Positions 21,303 to 33,007 of a stretch of DNA of 64,000 bases are shown here, piece by piece; position 1 is the first letter of the stretch, and each line of letters opens with the position of its first letter. The DNA lies in contig NC_061786.1 of the NCBI RefSeq assembly GCF_022458985.1, positions 16,498,974-16,562,973 of the forward strand, given 5' to 3'. Position numbers and translations under genes: made by a program. The DNA comes from Mugil cephalus (lineage: Eukaryota > Chordata > Actinopteri > Mugiliformes > Mugilidae). The notes beneath the pieces were generated by a model. The model ran no database searches. It saw only the letters and a list, made by a program, of their open reading frames with translations, and was not told the DNA's origin.

Positions 21303-21954
21303 TTTTCAGTGTGAGTGCATGAAAACAGTTCAGAGTCTCTGTGACACAAGAACTTAAACTCTGAGCAGCAGTGATGCAGAAAAATCATGCAAAACACATT
21401 TGAAGGAGGCAAACACACATCTGTTGTAATGAAAGAGAGAAAGCAGAGGTGGTGTGAGGTGACAGTTCATCTCCTCCTGAGGATCATTCAACCATCACAT
21501 TCAGACATGTTCATTTACATTTAAATGTTGTTTCTCTTCATGACAAACATTTTATTTTCTACGTTTATAGTCTTTCTCCTGACTGTGTCTTCATTAACAG
21601 GTGCTCAGCATCATCTGCTGGTAAACTGGATCAACACTAGTCTGAGTCTGAACTGTAACACGATTTAGCTCAGAGACACAAGTTGTTAGTTTAGAGTAAA
21701 GACCAGAAAGAGGATCAACCATCCAGCATGTCTCTAAATGTGAGAAAATCTACCGTTAAACTCCTCTGAATCTCACTGATTAATGTCAGGTTTGTTGAAT
21801 CTGAACAAAATCTGAAGTCTCCACAGTTTATCTACAACTTGACAGAGAAACATTAATCTGTGTGTAGCTGCTGCTTGACTGTTTACTATCTCAGGTTTAA
21901 TGCTGCCATGAATCAAGATATTAGATAACAGACCAAACACATTTCACCATTGTA

Positions 21955-22245
21955 TTGTCTAAAATACAAAAACCTTTGCCTTGTCCACAAAATCTTGCAC
22001 AGCACAGCTCCTCCCTCTCTTTACTCACTCAAAATCCAACAAAAAATAGTAATAAGCAAAACCACAAGAGGGACCGGAGGCCTGTTAGCCCCCGTCAGAA
22101 AAAGCAGATTTGTTCAACTATCCTTCTCTGTCAGATCAACTCAGGACTGGAGCTCATGACCTACTCAAATTGGAGACATACGTACCTACTCCACATTCAC
22201 TGCTCACCTTAAAACATGGCTTGACTCACACGCTGCTTTATATTA
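21955..22245 (+). mobile_element. Degenerate LINE 3' ORF fragment (copy 2)
   Basis: Copy of the fragment at 956-1270, with internal deletions (about 40 bp before CTAAAATACAAAAACC and a few bases at GGGACCGGAGG). Confidence 0.5.
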
Positions 22246-22691
22246 AATAAGTGAGGACAGAGCCGGCCCAAGCCTCCATGGGCCCTAAACACAATTAGAT
22301 TTTGCTGTATTTCTGCCAGTAATACTGATTGTTGATCATGCACACACCTACTTTAAAGTCATTGCAGCTCTGATTGTCCTATTGTCAGTCTGACATGTCT
22401 TCTCACATGTATGTGTTACATGCTGAAATTACGCTGTTTCAGGTGTAATGAAGTTTATTTCTGTTGCAGCTCCACAGCATGCACAGTCAAAACTACTGTG
22501 TATAAGTTAAAATACACAAACATCATAAATTTTGGTTCATTACTTTTGGTTTCAACAAAACTGCAACAATACTTTCTAGTGCAACAATAAAGTGCAACAA
22601 CAAATAAAATCACTTAGATATATAAAGAATAATAACAGACTCAACTGTACAAAATCGACAGAATAAAATAAAATATCAAGCAAATACTTTA

Positions 22692-22939
22692 CCCTTGTAT
22701 GGTATTCGGGTCAAAATGACCCGTTTCAGATTATTAAAAGAAGAAAAATGGTACAAGGAGACATTTTGTCGGCCTGAAACTCAAAGGCCTTAGCTTATTT
22801 TCTGTGATAAACATGTATAAAGAAATAAACAAACAAACAAAATAAATAGCACACATGCTACTATACCCCACACATTTACATCCTTCATATGGTCTTCGGG
22901 TTATTTTGACCTGCTGTCACAGAGACACACAGAAACATG

Positions 22940-22980
<41 letters not shown>

Positions 22981-23922
22981 CACATAGAGCAATTTTTAGA
23001 GCCACAATGCCTCTGAAGAGCTTCCATGTATTCAGATTTGACAACCAGGAATCAAGAACTGGTAGACGACGGGGGGACAAGTTGGCAGCAATCTGCACTG
23101 TGTGGGACCAGTGGGTGGACCGGCTTCCCTGTCTTTATAATCCTGGGCCCATTGTAACTGTGGACGAACGGCTTGTGGGGTTTTGAGACCGCTGCCCTTT
23201 CAGGCAGTATATGCCCTCAAAACCAGCAAGGTATGGCATCAAAATCTGGGCTGCCTGTGATGCTGTTTCATCTTATGCATGGAACATGCAAATTTATACA
23301 GGGAAGCTGGAAGGAGGAGCTGCTGAAAGAAACCAGGGGACACAAGTGGTGCTAGATATGTCATAAGGTCTCAGTGGCCACAACATTACCTGTGACATTT
23401 TTTTTTTTACATCGTACAGCCTGGGACAGGAGCTTCCCAAAAGAAAGCTGACAATGGTTGGAACAGTCCAGAAAAACAGGATGGAGCTTCCACCTGAGGT
23501 TCAAACTGTGAAGAAAAGGCCAGTCCATTCCTCCAAATTCATGTTCACAGCCAACACTGCCCTGGTATCTTACATACCAAAAAAAGGAAAAAATGTGGTG
23601 CTCATGAGCACTCTACACAGGGATGGAGCAGTAAGTAGTAGAGTGGACCGTAAGCCAGAGGTCATACTTGACTACAATGCTTGCCTTATGACAAAAAGAG
23701 TAGTCACGCTTCCATTGTTAATTGTGTTCTAGTAGAGACTGATTGCAATCATTAAACATGTATGTTATTTCAATTGTTTGAAAATGAGATAAAGACAACA
23801 TATGTTAGTGGTTATCAAGTAAAATTTTATGTTAGAATTGTTTTTAACACCCTAAATATGTCCCAGGTCAATTTGACTCGAAGAATATCAAAAGGGTCCT
23901 AAAAGTGAAGACCATACACGGG
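22692..23922 (+). mobile_element. piggyBac-type transposon relic
   Basis: Left end CCCTTGTATGGTATTCGGG matches the inverted right end (CCCGTGTATGGTCTTC read from 23922). Transposase remains on the plus strand from about 23010 to 23730: TGRRRGDKLAAI..VWDQWVD, PIVTVDERLVGF with the first catalytic Asp, RCPFRQYMPSKPARYGIKIW, GHNITCDIFFTSYSL with a further catalytic-type Asp, and KRKLTMVGTVQKNRMELPPE. In-frame stops replace single codons (TGA after VGF, TAA after LDMS), so it is inactive. The N-terminal part is missing, with a CA repeat (22943-22979) in its place. Confidence 0.82.
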
Positions 23923-24119
23923 ATAAATAGTGACATAAATGAACAGTTACTTGTAACAAGGTAACAAACAAATGATGGAAATAAACCTTTAAATTTGATG
24001 CTGTAGCTCAGTATTCTATGTTAATAGGAAACACCATATTATCGAACTCTTTATATGATCTTCAGCTGTTTATCCTCTAGTTGTGATATAAATGACGGAG
24101 GAAAACTCTACCCCTCACT

Positions 24120-24240
24120 CTTTTCTGGGTGGAGTTTGCATGTTCTCCCTGTGTCTGTGTGGGTTCTCTAACTGGTGATTCTACATCGTCTAAATAGTTG
24201 TCTGTCTTTGTGTGACAACCCTGAGATAGACTGTAAACAA
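24120..24240 (+). mobile_element. Partial SINE-like repeat
   Basis: GGAGTTTGCATGTTCTCCCT.. and ..TGTCTTTGTGTGACAACCCTGAGATAGACTG, the 3' part of the repeat at 12018; the box A/B part is absent. Confidence 0.5.
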
Positions 24241-24561
24241 AAGTTAAAACTTAAACATAACTTTGATCCTCCTCTCAATGTAATTGAATCACATGTGGTT
24301 TAAAATATCATATATGAGCAACTTTTTCTTGTATTGTTAAATGAGGAGATCTTAGTGATTTCCAAATTGATCGATCATGAATTGAATGAAGTTGTTTGTG
24401 TTGTGTGTTTAGTGCTTGGTGAGGTTACTGTCAGCTCTGTGTTCACTGGTCTGTGTCAGAGTCTCTTCCTCTTCAGCAGCTGCAGTCGGTTCCTGCTGTA
24501 ACAGCTCAGAGTCTCTGCAGTCTGACTGAGGGAGGTTTTTGTACGACGGCAAATCACTGTG

Positions 24562-25029
24562 TGAACACAACAGCACTGTTAATATAATGGTAACTCTGAC
24601 AGTAGTAAACTGCTGCATCTTCAGCCTGAACTCCACTGATGGTCAAAGAGAAGTCAGAGTTGCTTCCACTGCCACTAAACCGATCTGGTGTTCCTGATTG
24701 ACGTGTGCTTCCATAATATATCAGGAGCTTTGGAGTTTGTCCAGATTTCTGTTGATACCAGGACATAAGCTGATTACCACTATATGTGACAACATCCTGG
24801 CTGGTCTTACAGGTCATAGTGACAGTGGATCCTGGAGTAGATGTCTCTACTGGAGGCTGAGTCACAGTCACCTGACCACTGCATCCTGCAGACAAAAACA
24901 AATGATTGATTTCTCAGCAGAAATTAATGAGAGAAAAGGCAGCACATGATGAGTGAAATGTTGCTGAGAGAATGAACCTGTGAAGCAGCAGCAGGCCAGC
25001 GTCCAGATGAGGATGGTGATGAGAGTCAT
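24562..25029 (-). CDS. Va-F: light-chain V segment
   Basis: Leader 24978-25029, V exon 24562-24885, frame open. RSS heptamer 24555-24561, nonamer 24534-24542. CDR1 [15 protein letters not shown]2 IYYGSTRQS, Cys104 in [13 protein letters not shown]. No extra cysteines. Closest to Va-K. Paired with J-F and Ca-F. Confidence 0.93.
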
Positions 25030-25094
25030 GGTGGTTGTGGTTTCTGCTGTGTTGACTGACAGATCTGAGTCCTGCAGTGTTGAACTCACACGAC

Positions 25095-25139
25095 TATAAA
25101 CCTTCTCAGTTGACTGGAGGATCAGCTGACCATGCAAAG
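25095..25139 (-). promoter_or_regulatory. Va-F promoter
   Basis: Octamer variant 25132-25139; TATA-like box 25095-25100 (preceded by CG where others have GG). Confidence 0.65.
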
Positions 25140-25707
25140 CCTCCTCTCTATGGAAATCATTTCTCTGCTCTCAACACACTGAAGGCAACCAGGGACACAA
25201 CATCAGGAGAAATACTCTTTGGATTTAAACCATTTATGATCTGAATGGAACACAAGAAAATATTTACATTACAAACACAACTAAGGATTTAAGGATGAGT
25301 TTGTGTTCACTGTGGTTTGTATTTCTACTTTCTAACATTCAATTCATCAGAGTGAAGATCATAAATAGAGTTTAAGTCATAATTCATCATTTCTTGTAAA
25401 TCATTGCGATAAAAGTATCATGTACATTTAATCATGTGTCAGCTGATTTAAAATTAGGAATCAATGACATTTCTAAAAGGAGACTGAGGTTTCTCTTTCA
25501 GTTGTAGAAAAGTAAAGCTACATTTAAATCATACAATGACTTTTTAAAAATGATTTCAACATCCATGTGATTACACATCATAACACATTCACAAAAGTGT
25601 ATTTTTTGCTGTGTTATCAGAAGAATCAGAGTTTTTTCAGAGGACAGATGTTTGTTTGCAGAGCAGGAGGTTTTTGTACGGCCTCTTAATGAGTTTGTAT
25701 CACTGTG

Positions 25708-25745
25708 GTGGACTTTTGGTGGAGGAACCAAACTCACCGTTGACT
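25708..25745 (+). CDS. J-F: light-chain J segment
   Basis: Encodes [15 protein letters not shown] nonamer 25669-25677, 23-bp spacer, heptamer 25701-25707; donor at 25746. Confidence 0.92.
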
Positions 25746-26216
25746 GTAAGTACCTTTTTCTTTGTAGCTTTTTACTTTTATAACTTTTTTTCTCATATTT
25801 AGTGAAAATGTGATCGAGTTCATTGATTTTTTGTTGTTGATATTTTTCATTATTTAACAAAACTGATCCAACGTTTTAACTGTGACAGGAAACTTGACAG
25901 AGATTAATATTAACTCAGTATATAGTAACTGAAATGTTAAAATAAATAATTAGTTTTCTAATATTCTATTTAACGATGACTTTGAATTATTCTCTGTTTA
26001 ACAATGTTTTAAATTAACATGTGATCGATGTCAAGTTGTAAGACTCAAAACGTAACATCAGTAGTTTAATGTTATTTTCTTTCATTCATTTTTAACATAG
26101 AAACAGTTTTTAGATTAAAGTGTGATGTGGATTTCAGTTAGTGATAAATATCATTTCATCAGTTAATGCAGATCAGCTTGGTGTTCACGCTTCATTCATT
26201 TCACATGTAGTTTAAA

Positions 26217-26236
26217 GGAAGTGAAAGAGACAGATG
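26217..26236 (+). promoter_or_regulatory. Intronic composite element (cluster F)
   Basis: GGAAGTGAAA 26217-26226, CAGATG 26231-26236. Confidence 0.6.
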
Positions 26237-26547
26237 TCAAAGTTTTAACTGTGTTCACATGAATGTTTGAGCTCTGTCAGTTTAAAGATGGAAAATCATC
26301 CCAGAGATGCGTTATTCACTATCACACATTGTGAAACAGATATGAAGACGTCATCAATGATTAATATTAATTGATGTTTTAGTGACATTTCCACTTGAAT
26401 CATGAGGCTGATGGTCTGATACTGAGAGATTTATGAGTCCAACAGCAGCACAAGTTCTTGTGGTTCATTGATAAAATACTAGAAATGTCATCTTCCTTTA
26501 TTAGCAGCCTTCATCCTGACTCCTTTGTATTTGTGTGTCTCCTCCAG

Positions 26548-26870
26548 TGGGTGTGGTGCGTCCCACCCTGAGCGTCCTCCCCCCCTCCAGAGAGGAGCTG
26601 CAGCAGAGCAGTGCCACACTGGTGTGTCTGGCCAGCGGGGGCTTCCCCTCGACCTGGAGTCTGGACTGGAAGGTGGGGGGCAGCAGCATGTCCTCGGGGG
26701 TGTCCCGCAGCGTGGAGGTCCTGGGGGGGGACGGCCACTACAGCTGGAGCAGCTCCCTGAGCCTCACTGCAGACCAGTGGAGGAAGGCGGGCTCAGTGAG
26801 CTGTGAGGCCAGTCTGAATGGACAGAGCCCTGTCACTCAAACCCTGGAGCCTGACCGCTGCTCAGAGTAG
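26548..26870 (+). CDS. Ca-F: light-chain constant exon
   Basis: Intact, stop TAG 26868-26870. Several replacements against Ca-H: SGGFPS for SGGSPS, LDWKV for LGWKV, SSMSSG for SSRSSG. Cysteines and terminal DRCSE kept. One AATAAA at 27042-27047; the second signal seen elsewhere is mutated (CATAAA). Confidence 0.93.
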
Positions 26871-27725
26871 AGCTTCAGTGACACTTCCTGTCTGGAAATG
26901 ATGCTTCTGATACTTTCATCAAGCTGCACATCTTCTCTCTTCTGATATTTGCTCAACACGCGACCGTCCTTTCATTTCTCCACGATTCTGCTTTTTAACA
27001 ATTATCGTAAAAATGCTGATAAAATTTCATGCACATGAAAGAATAAACTGATATTTCATAAAATCATCATCTTTGTCATTTATTTCAATATTATTTACAC
27101 ACACACTTAATGTAATAGATGTGACTTTTGTAGCAGTTGTGCTGAGGATCTGAAAGGTCTACTGTAGAGTTAGAGGAGAGGAAGAGAAGTTCTCAGCCGT
27201 ATTAAAAGTAGTGTTGAGGTCTAAAAGAATTCAAATGTCTCCATTAGCAGAGTCTGAGGACAGAAATAGATCATGGAAACTTTCAGAAAAGAAGATTATG
27301 TGTTGAATGTGAGACAGAGACAAGAGCAAAGACAAAAAAAGTGTTTCCATTTCTCTAATTAAAATTATGATGGTCGCAACAAATGTTCAATGTCTCATAA
27401 TAAAAGGTAAATCATCATATGATGCTGGTCTGTGTTTGATCCCCATTTGGAGACTTTAACAAGATAAACTACCTGGTTGATGGCTTCATATTTAGATGAC
27501 TGAAAATTTTACATCATTATACAAGTTTCAGATTTTTTTTAATAATGTTTGTATGTGAGTGTAAATGTGTGTTAAGTGCTTGGTGAGGTTACTGTCAACT
27601 CTGTGTTCAGTGGTCTGTGTCAGAGTCTCTTCTTCTTCAGCAGCTGCAGTCGGTTCCTGCTGTAATAGCTCAGAGTCTCTGCAGTCTGACTGAGGGAGGT
27701 TTTTGTACGACGACAAATCACTGTG

Positions 27726-28205
27726 TGAACACCAAAGCACTGTTTATCGAATGAAGACTCTGACAGTAGTAAACTGCTGCATCTTCAGTCTGAACTCCAC
27801 TGATGGTCAAAGAGAAGTCAGAGTTTCTTCCACTGCCACTAAACCGATCTGGTGTTCCTGATGCACGTGTGCTTCCATATTTAATCAGGAGCTTTGGAGG
27901 TTGTCCAGATTTCTGCTGATACCAGAACATACACTGACCACTACTACTACCACTACTACAACTTCCTACATTTTGGCTGGTCTTACAGGTCATAATGACA
28001 GTGGATCCTGGAGTAGATGTCTCTACTGGAGGCTGAGTCACAGTCACCTGACCACTGCATCCTGCAGACAAAAACAAATGATTGATTTCTCAGCAGAAAT
28101 TAATGAGAGAAAAGGCAGCACATGATGAGTGAAATGTTGTTGAGAGAATGAACCTGTGAAGCAGCAGCAGGCCAGCGTCCAGATGAGGATGGTGATGAGA
28201 GTCAT
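27726..28205 (-). CDS. Va-G: V segment with long cysteine-flanked CDR1
   Basis: Leader 28154-28205, V exon 27726-28061 (the longest Va exon), frame open. RSS heptamer 27719-27725, nonamer 27698-27706. CDR1 reads [17 protein letters not shown]: two extra cysteines enclose an eight-residue Ser/Gly loop encoded by an AGT/GGT triplet run (27940-27965), as if grown by triplet slippage. Cys23 and Cys104 ([11 protein letters not shown]) are present. Paired with the hybrid J-G and Cb-G. Confidence 0.92.
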
Positions 28206-28270
28206 GGTGGTTGTGGTTTCTGCTGTGTTGACTGACAGATCTGAGTCCTGCAGTGTTGAACTCACAGGAC

Positions 28271-28315
28271 TATAAACCTTCTCAGTTGACTGGAGGATCA
28301 GCTGACCATGCAAAG
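28271..28315 (-). promoter_or_regulatory. Va-G promoter
   Basis: Octamer variant 28308-28315; TATA-like box 28271-28276. Confidence 0.65.
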
Positions 28316-28882
28316 CCTCCTCTCTATGGAAATGATTTGTCTGCTGTCAACACACTGAAGGCAACCAGGGACACAACATCAGGAGAAATACTCTTTGGAT
28401 TTAATCCATCTATGATCTGAATGGAACACAAGAAAATATTTAAATTACAAACACAACTAAGGATTTAAGGATGAGTTTGTGTTCACTGTGGTTTGTATTT
28501 CTACTTTCTAACATCCAATTCATCAGAGTGAAGATCATATATAGAGTTTAAGTCATAATTCATCATTTATTGTAAATCATTGTGATAAAAGTATCATGTA
28601 CATTTAATCATGTGTCAGCTGATTTAAAATCAGGAATCAATGACATTTCTAAAAGGAGACTGAGGTTTCTCTTTCAGTTGTAGAAAGTAATGGTACATTT
28701 AAATAATACAATGACTTTTTAAAAATGATTTCAACATCCATGTGATTACACATCATAACACATTCACAAAAGTGTATTTTTTGCTGTGTTATCAGAAGAA
28801 TCAGAGTTTTTTCAGAGGACAGATGTTTGTTCTCAGAGCAGGAGGTTTTTGTACGGCCTCTTGATGAGTTTGTATCGCTGTG

Positions 28883-28920
28883 GTGGACTTTTGGTGGAGG
28901 AACCAAACTCATCATTCACT
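28883..28920 (+). CDS. J-G: hybrid J segment leading to Cb
   Basis: Encodes [12 protein letters not shown]. The first part, its RSS and everything upstream match the Ca-type clusters; from codon ATC (28911) on, the J end, the donor region and the intron are unlike them. So this J spans a breakpoint between a Va-Ja unit and a Cb unit. RSS nonamer 28844-28852, 23-bp spacer, but the heptamer at 28876-28882 is CGCTGTG (CACAGCG read from the coding side): the CAC next to the coding end is kept, position 6 is changed. Donor GTAAGT at 28921. Confidence 0.9.
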
Positions 28921-29803
28921 GTAAGTACCTGAATTTTCTCATTTCTATCATATAAAATATTTTTTAAAACACTGTTTCTGAATGTGATGAAATAAGAATT
29001 TTTTCGGTGTAGTTTAGATGTTTTAAATAATTTCCTGTTTTATTAACTGTAGGAAAATGAATACTGGTATAAAAAGAGAACAGAAATATAATACAGTATA
29101 GTAACATAATATTCATGTAGTATTGTAAATGATGTTGAAGTTCAATATTTGTCAAATAACTAGTGCTTTCCAGCATTTTATTTGTAATTAAACATTTGAT
29201 TCATAAACTGTCGTTGTTCAATTTATCAGTGTTGAAATCCAACATTAAAAAACTCAAATATGATTTATATTCCAATTTAATTTCTAAAATTGATATAAAA
29301 TAAAATAATAATATAAAATAATGAATATAAATTCATAAGAGTGTCTTGAAATAAACAAGTGAGTTTCTCTGTGAATCCACTTTACCGTTAGTTTGAGTTT
29401 CCACTTCATTGGTTTGGTTCAGTGCTGAGAAGGAAGTGAAACAGACAGATGACAGTCCTCTAACTGAGTCCACACATTTTAGTTTCAGCATAGAGTTTAT
29501 TTACCGTCTACTGTCTTCACATTTACACCTTAGATATAGTGAATATTTTCATGTCGGACTAATTGAAGATGTGAGAAACTGTGGAAGATTCAGACTTTAA
29601 ACCATCAAAGTGGATAAAGTTATTTTCTATGACTGAAATCCTTTCTCTTGCTCCCATTTCTCCTCTGTGTGATCACGGTCTCATTGACACAGCTGATCCA
29701 CAGAGCTGTTAACCTCTGTCATGGATCATAAGTGTCTCGTGTCCAGCTGTCTGTCCTGCAGTGGAAGTTAATCTGCTCCTTGTGTGTCTCTGCTCTCCTC
29801 CAG
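28921..29803 (+). other. J-Cb intron, unlike the J-Ca introns
   Basis: About 880 bp, AT-rich, not alignable by eye to the J-Ca introns apart from the donor and the composite element. No gene seen. Confidence 0.6.
29432..29451 (+). promoter_or_regulatory. Intronic composite element (cluster G, Cb)
   Basis: GGAAGTGAAA 29432-29441, four bases, CAGATG 29446-29451: same order, spacing and strand as in the Ca introns although the surrounding intron is diverged. This is the best evidence for selection on the element. Confidence 0.7.
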
Positions 29804-30123
29804 CTGGCTCCATGGTCAGGCCCTCAGTGTCTCTGCTCTCCCCCACCTCTGAGCAGCTCTCTGGGGGCTCGGCCACGCTGGCCTGCCTGCTGAGCGGCTA
29901 CTCTCCCCAGGGAGCCGTGGTGAGCTGGGAGGTGGACGGTAGGGAGGTGACAGAGGGGGTCCTGACCAGCTCAGAGGAGGAGAAGAGCGGACGCTACAGC
30001 AGCAGCAGCACCCTGAGACTGAGCCGGGAGCGCTGGATGGAAGGAGAGCTGTACTCCTGCAAGGTCTCCCATCATGACCACCAACAGACCCAGTCCCTCC
30101 ACAGGAGCCAGTGTAAGGGCTAG
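29804..30123 (+). CDS. Cb-G: second light-chain constant isotype
   Basis: Constant exon after acceptor CTCCAG, stop TAG 30121-30123, about 106 residues: GSMVRPSVSLLSPTSEQLSG..., domain cysteines in TLACLLSGY and LYSCKVSH, Trp in VVSWEVDG, C-terminal SQCKG with the heavy-chain-linking Cys followed by two residues. Only short conserved patches are shared with Ca, so it is a separate isotype; teleosts have two kappa-like isotypes (often called L1 and L3). AATAAA at 30224-30229. It is the only Cb exon in the window; a flank remnant at 1567-1835 shows there was at least one more. Confidence 0.92.
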
Positions 30124-30489
30124 AGGTGCTGGATGGAGCCCAGGACAGGAGCTCTGTGTGGGGGGGCAGCAGGAACACACCTGTTGTTCTCATCCAATAT
30201 GAGTTTTAATGTTTGTAGAGGGAAATAAAGCTTCGTGTGACAGACGACAACACTGCTGTAAAGTGTTGGAGGACGACAACAGCTTAGAGAGTCGTGTGTG
30301 TAGCTCAGCAGCTGGATGAGAGTGTGATTAATAACTGTCATGTTGATGCTAATAAAGCTTGCTCTGAGAAATAAGATGATGAAGTGTTTGTTCTTTTTGA
30401 TGGTGAGAGGGAAGATGTTAAAGAGTTCTATAACTTTAACTGATACTAATCTTGGTGGAGGATGACTTGTAATTTGATGAAGTCATTGT

Positions 30490-31080
30490 TTGAAAAATCT
30501 TTCTCCCGGTTGCATTGTTCAAAGTTACTGCATAACACAAACTTAACATCTGCATCCGTTTCAAATTATGAGGCCACTACTGTTTCAGTGGCCATACATA
30601 CACCATTCATTTATTAATAATGCTCTTATCTTGAAACAACTGCAGGAAGGTGTTGTGGGAAAACTATCAACCTGCATGTTCAGGTTAGCGCTGACTTTAT
30701 AAGATTAATGTTGGTGTCAATCATACTAATGTGAGTCAGAAAATATCCTTGATGTCTTAATTTTTCTGAAATTTGAAAGTATAATTTGACTCATGGGTCA
30801 CCGCTGTCATTTCAGTCGCAATGCATTCTGGGTAATAACATCAAATGTTCCCTCTTCTCATTTCGGTCATTTCACTGGTACCACAGTTGTGACTCTACAG
30901 CAAGAAAAATGGCGTCTATTCAGCCTTTTCAGTTTGAACCTGAGCACCCCAGAGTTAGTGAGGAGGAAAATACAAATAATGATCAAAAAGATTATTATCA
31001 TGGGGGTCCTCAGGGTAGAAAGAAAATATGCAGGGTTCCAGGAACCCAGAGAGGTTGAGAACCACTGTCCCAAGGAAAGC
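30490..31080. other. No recognised feature
   Basis: A 70- to 105-codon plus-strand frame beginning near 30786 has no motif I recognise and is probably chance or repeat-derived. Confidence 0.4.
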
Positions 31081-31084
31081 ATGT

Positions 31085-31335
31085 CAAGATTAAAAAGAGT
31101 AGTAGACTAGAATTGACCCCTGGGGAACCCCACACTCAATTTCATAGGTTCCTGAGGAACAGGTATCCAGACTTATGAAGAAGCTTCAGTCAGAGAGGAA
31201 AGAGATGAACCAGTTAAGAACAGAACCAGAGAGGCTTAACAGGTGCCTGAGTCTGTTTATCAAAATGTGACGTTCTAATGTATCAAAGGTGGCGGTTAAA
31301 TCCAGCAGCACCAACACTGTGAGTTTATAGTTATC
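31085..31335 (-). mobile_element. LINE reverse-transcriptase fragment
   Basis: The minus strand reads VLLDLTATFDTLERHILINRL, then LSGSVLNWFISFLSD, then TYEIECGVPQGSIL. The (L)DLTAAFDTxxH and VPQGS motifs are those of CR1/L2-type LINE reverse transcriptases. A stop interrupts it and both ends are missing. Confidence 0.7.
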
Positions 31336-31692
31336 TGAATTACATCTGATGTCATTTAAAACCTTTCAAAGGTCTGTCTCTGTACTATGGTTCATCCAAG
31401 TTACAGAAAATGAATGAATGAATCTCCTAACACCCTTCATACAATCTCCAACCTTTCCCTCTTCTTCACCTGGTCAAAATAAACTTCATGTGCACTGAGG
31501 TGTGGTCTCATTAGTTAAGAGCTAATTAATAACTGAAGTGTAGTGAAGATATTTGTTAGTTTACTCTTCTATATCTGCAGTGTGGACTTCAGTGGACCAG
31601 TCGTCCGTGTCAGAGTCTGTTTCAGAAACTCACAGCTGCATCTCAGAGAACAGTGACTGAGGGAGGTTTTTGTACGACTCTATTTCACTGTG

Positions 31693-32210
31693 TGAACACT
31701 GGGCCAGCATACACTCCCATACAGTAGTAATCTCCTGCATCTTCAGCTTTAACTCCTCTGATTGTCAGAGTGAATTCAGGCTGCGATCCACTGCTGCTGA
31801 AGTGACTTGGAGTATCAGATTCACGTTCGCTGACTTGATAAAACAGTAGTTTAGGAGGCTGTCCAGGTTTCTGCAGGTACCAACTGAGATCACTATCAAC
31901 ACCTGTACTGGCTGTACAGCTCAGAGAGACCGTCTCCCCTGAACGAACAGACTTTGATGCAGGAGTCTGAGTCACAGATGGACTGGCATCTGATCCTAGA
32001 CATTTAAAAAAAGAAAAAATACATGTTTTTATTTAATTGACAGTGTGATGTAAAGTAAAACGTTCCACAACAAACCATCAGATCAGATCAACACGTTTCA
32101 ACTTTCATTTAAAAGCCTGAACTCCAGTCTAACAGAGAACGGCTCATGAAAGAAACACAGTACGTCTCACCTTGAAGTGCGAGCAGCAGCGTGATCAGCA
32201 GGAACATCAT
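31693..32210 (-). CDS. Vb-4: light-chain V segment with both cysteines
   Basis: Leader 32171-32210 (MMFLLITLLLALQ, donor GTGAGA), V exon 31693-31995, frame open from leader to RSS. Framework 1 SVTQTPASKSVRSG, Cys23 in [23 protein letters not shown], Cys104 in DYYCMGVYAG. RSS heptamer 31686-31692, 12-bp spacer, nonamer 31665-31673. Octamer-like ATGCAAAA (plus strand) 32364-32371. The [13 protein letters not shown] and EDAGDYYC signature joins it to the Vb family, but it is the only Vb with Cys23. It lies 1.6 kb after Cb-G, so it is the natural partner of that C. Confidence 0.9.
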
Positions 32211-32371
32211 GGTTCTGATTCATCTCAGTTTCAGAGATGTTTCTCTGGGCTTCGTCTTATTAAACTGCTTCAGGAGCAGTGAAGCACAGCAGTCATTCAA
32301 AACACAGCCTGCGTAGTCAAACAGATACCTGTGTCTGAGTGAGGAGGGAAACATGTTTGTCACATGCAAAA

Positions 32372-32979
32372 TGAAATCATCTGTCAGTAGAGTTACATCA
32401 GCGACCAGATCAAATGAATCATTTTAAAAAAACCTGTTAAAGTTATTGACAGAGTCTAAATGGACACTGTACAACACTGCACAATGCAATTGTTGTTTAA
32501 TTTGCAGGTTTGTCATGTCTGAGTTTAAAGTGTTTGAAAAAGGTTTTCATACGGTGGCCTGAGGCTTCACTCACTGTGCCGCACTAAACTCATCAAAAAC
32601 CATGAGTTTAAATTCATTACAACTCCTCAGTGTCTCTGCTTTGGTAAATAAATGTCGATAAGCGATATTATGAAGTTTGATTATTGATCTTGTGAAGAAG
32701 ATAAAAACTTGAAACTTAAACTTTGATCATTCTCTCACAGGAATTGAATAAGGTGAGATTTAACTTGTCATCTGTGAGCAACTTCAGTGCTTAATCTGGT
32801 AATTTCTTTTTTATGTGCGTGTTTTATAAAATAACCATGAATTGAATGAAGTTGTTTGGGTTGTGTGTTTAGTGCTTGGTGAGGTTACTGTCAGCTCTGT
32901 GTCAGAGTCTCTTCCTCTTCAGCAGCTGCAGTCGGTTCCTGCTGTAACAGCTCAGAGTCTCTGCAGTCTGACTGAGGGA
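32372..32979. other. Spacer; conserved Va 3' flank from 32876
   Basis: No gene seen. The 3' flank of Va-H lacks 14 bp (TTCAGTGGTCTGTG) present in the other copies. Confidence 0.5.
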
Positions 32980-33007
32980 GGTTTTTGTACGACGACAAAT
33001 CACTGTG

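Noticed and set aside
28921-29803. A second, Cb-specific J segment in the intron before Cb
   Set aside because: I looked for GGTTTTTGT-23-CACTGTG or an FGxGT codon run and found none; J-G is the only J before Cb.
30786-31110. Overlapping ORFs of 90-105 codons (MGHRCHF..., MTHGSPL...)
   Set aside because: No recognisable domain, no splice context, not repeated in other clusters; adjacent to a LINE fragment.
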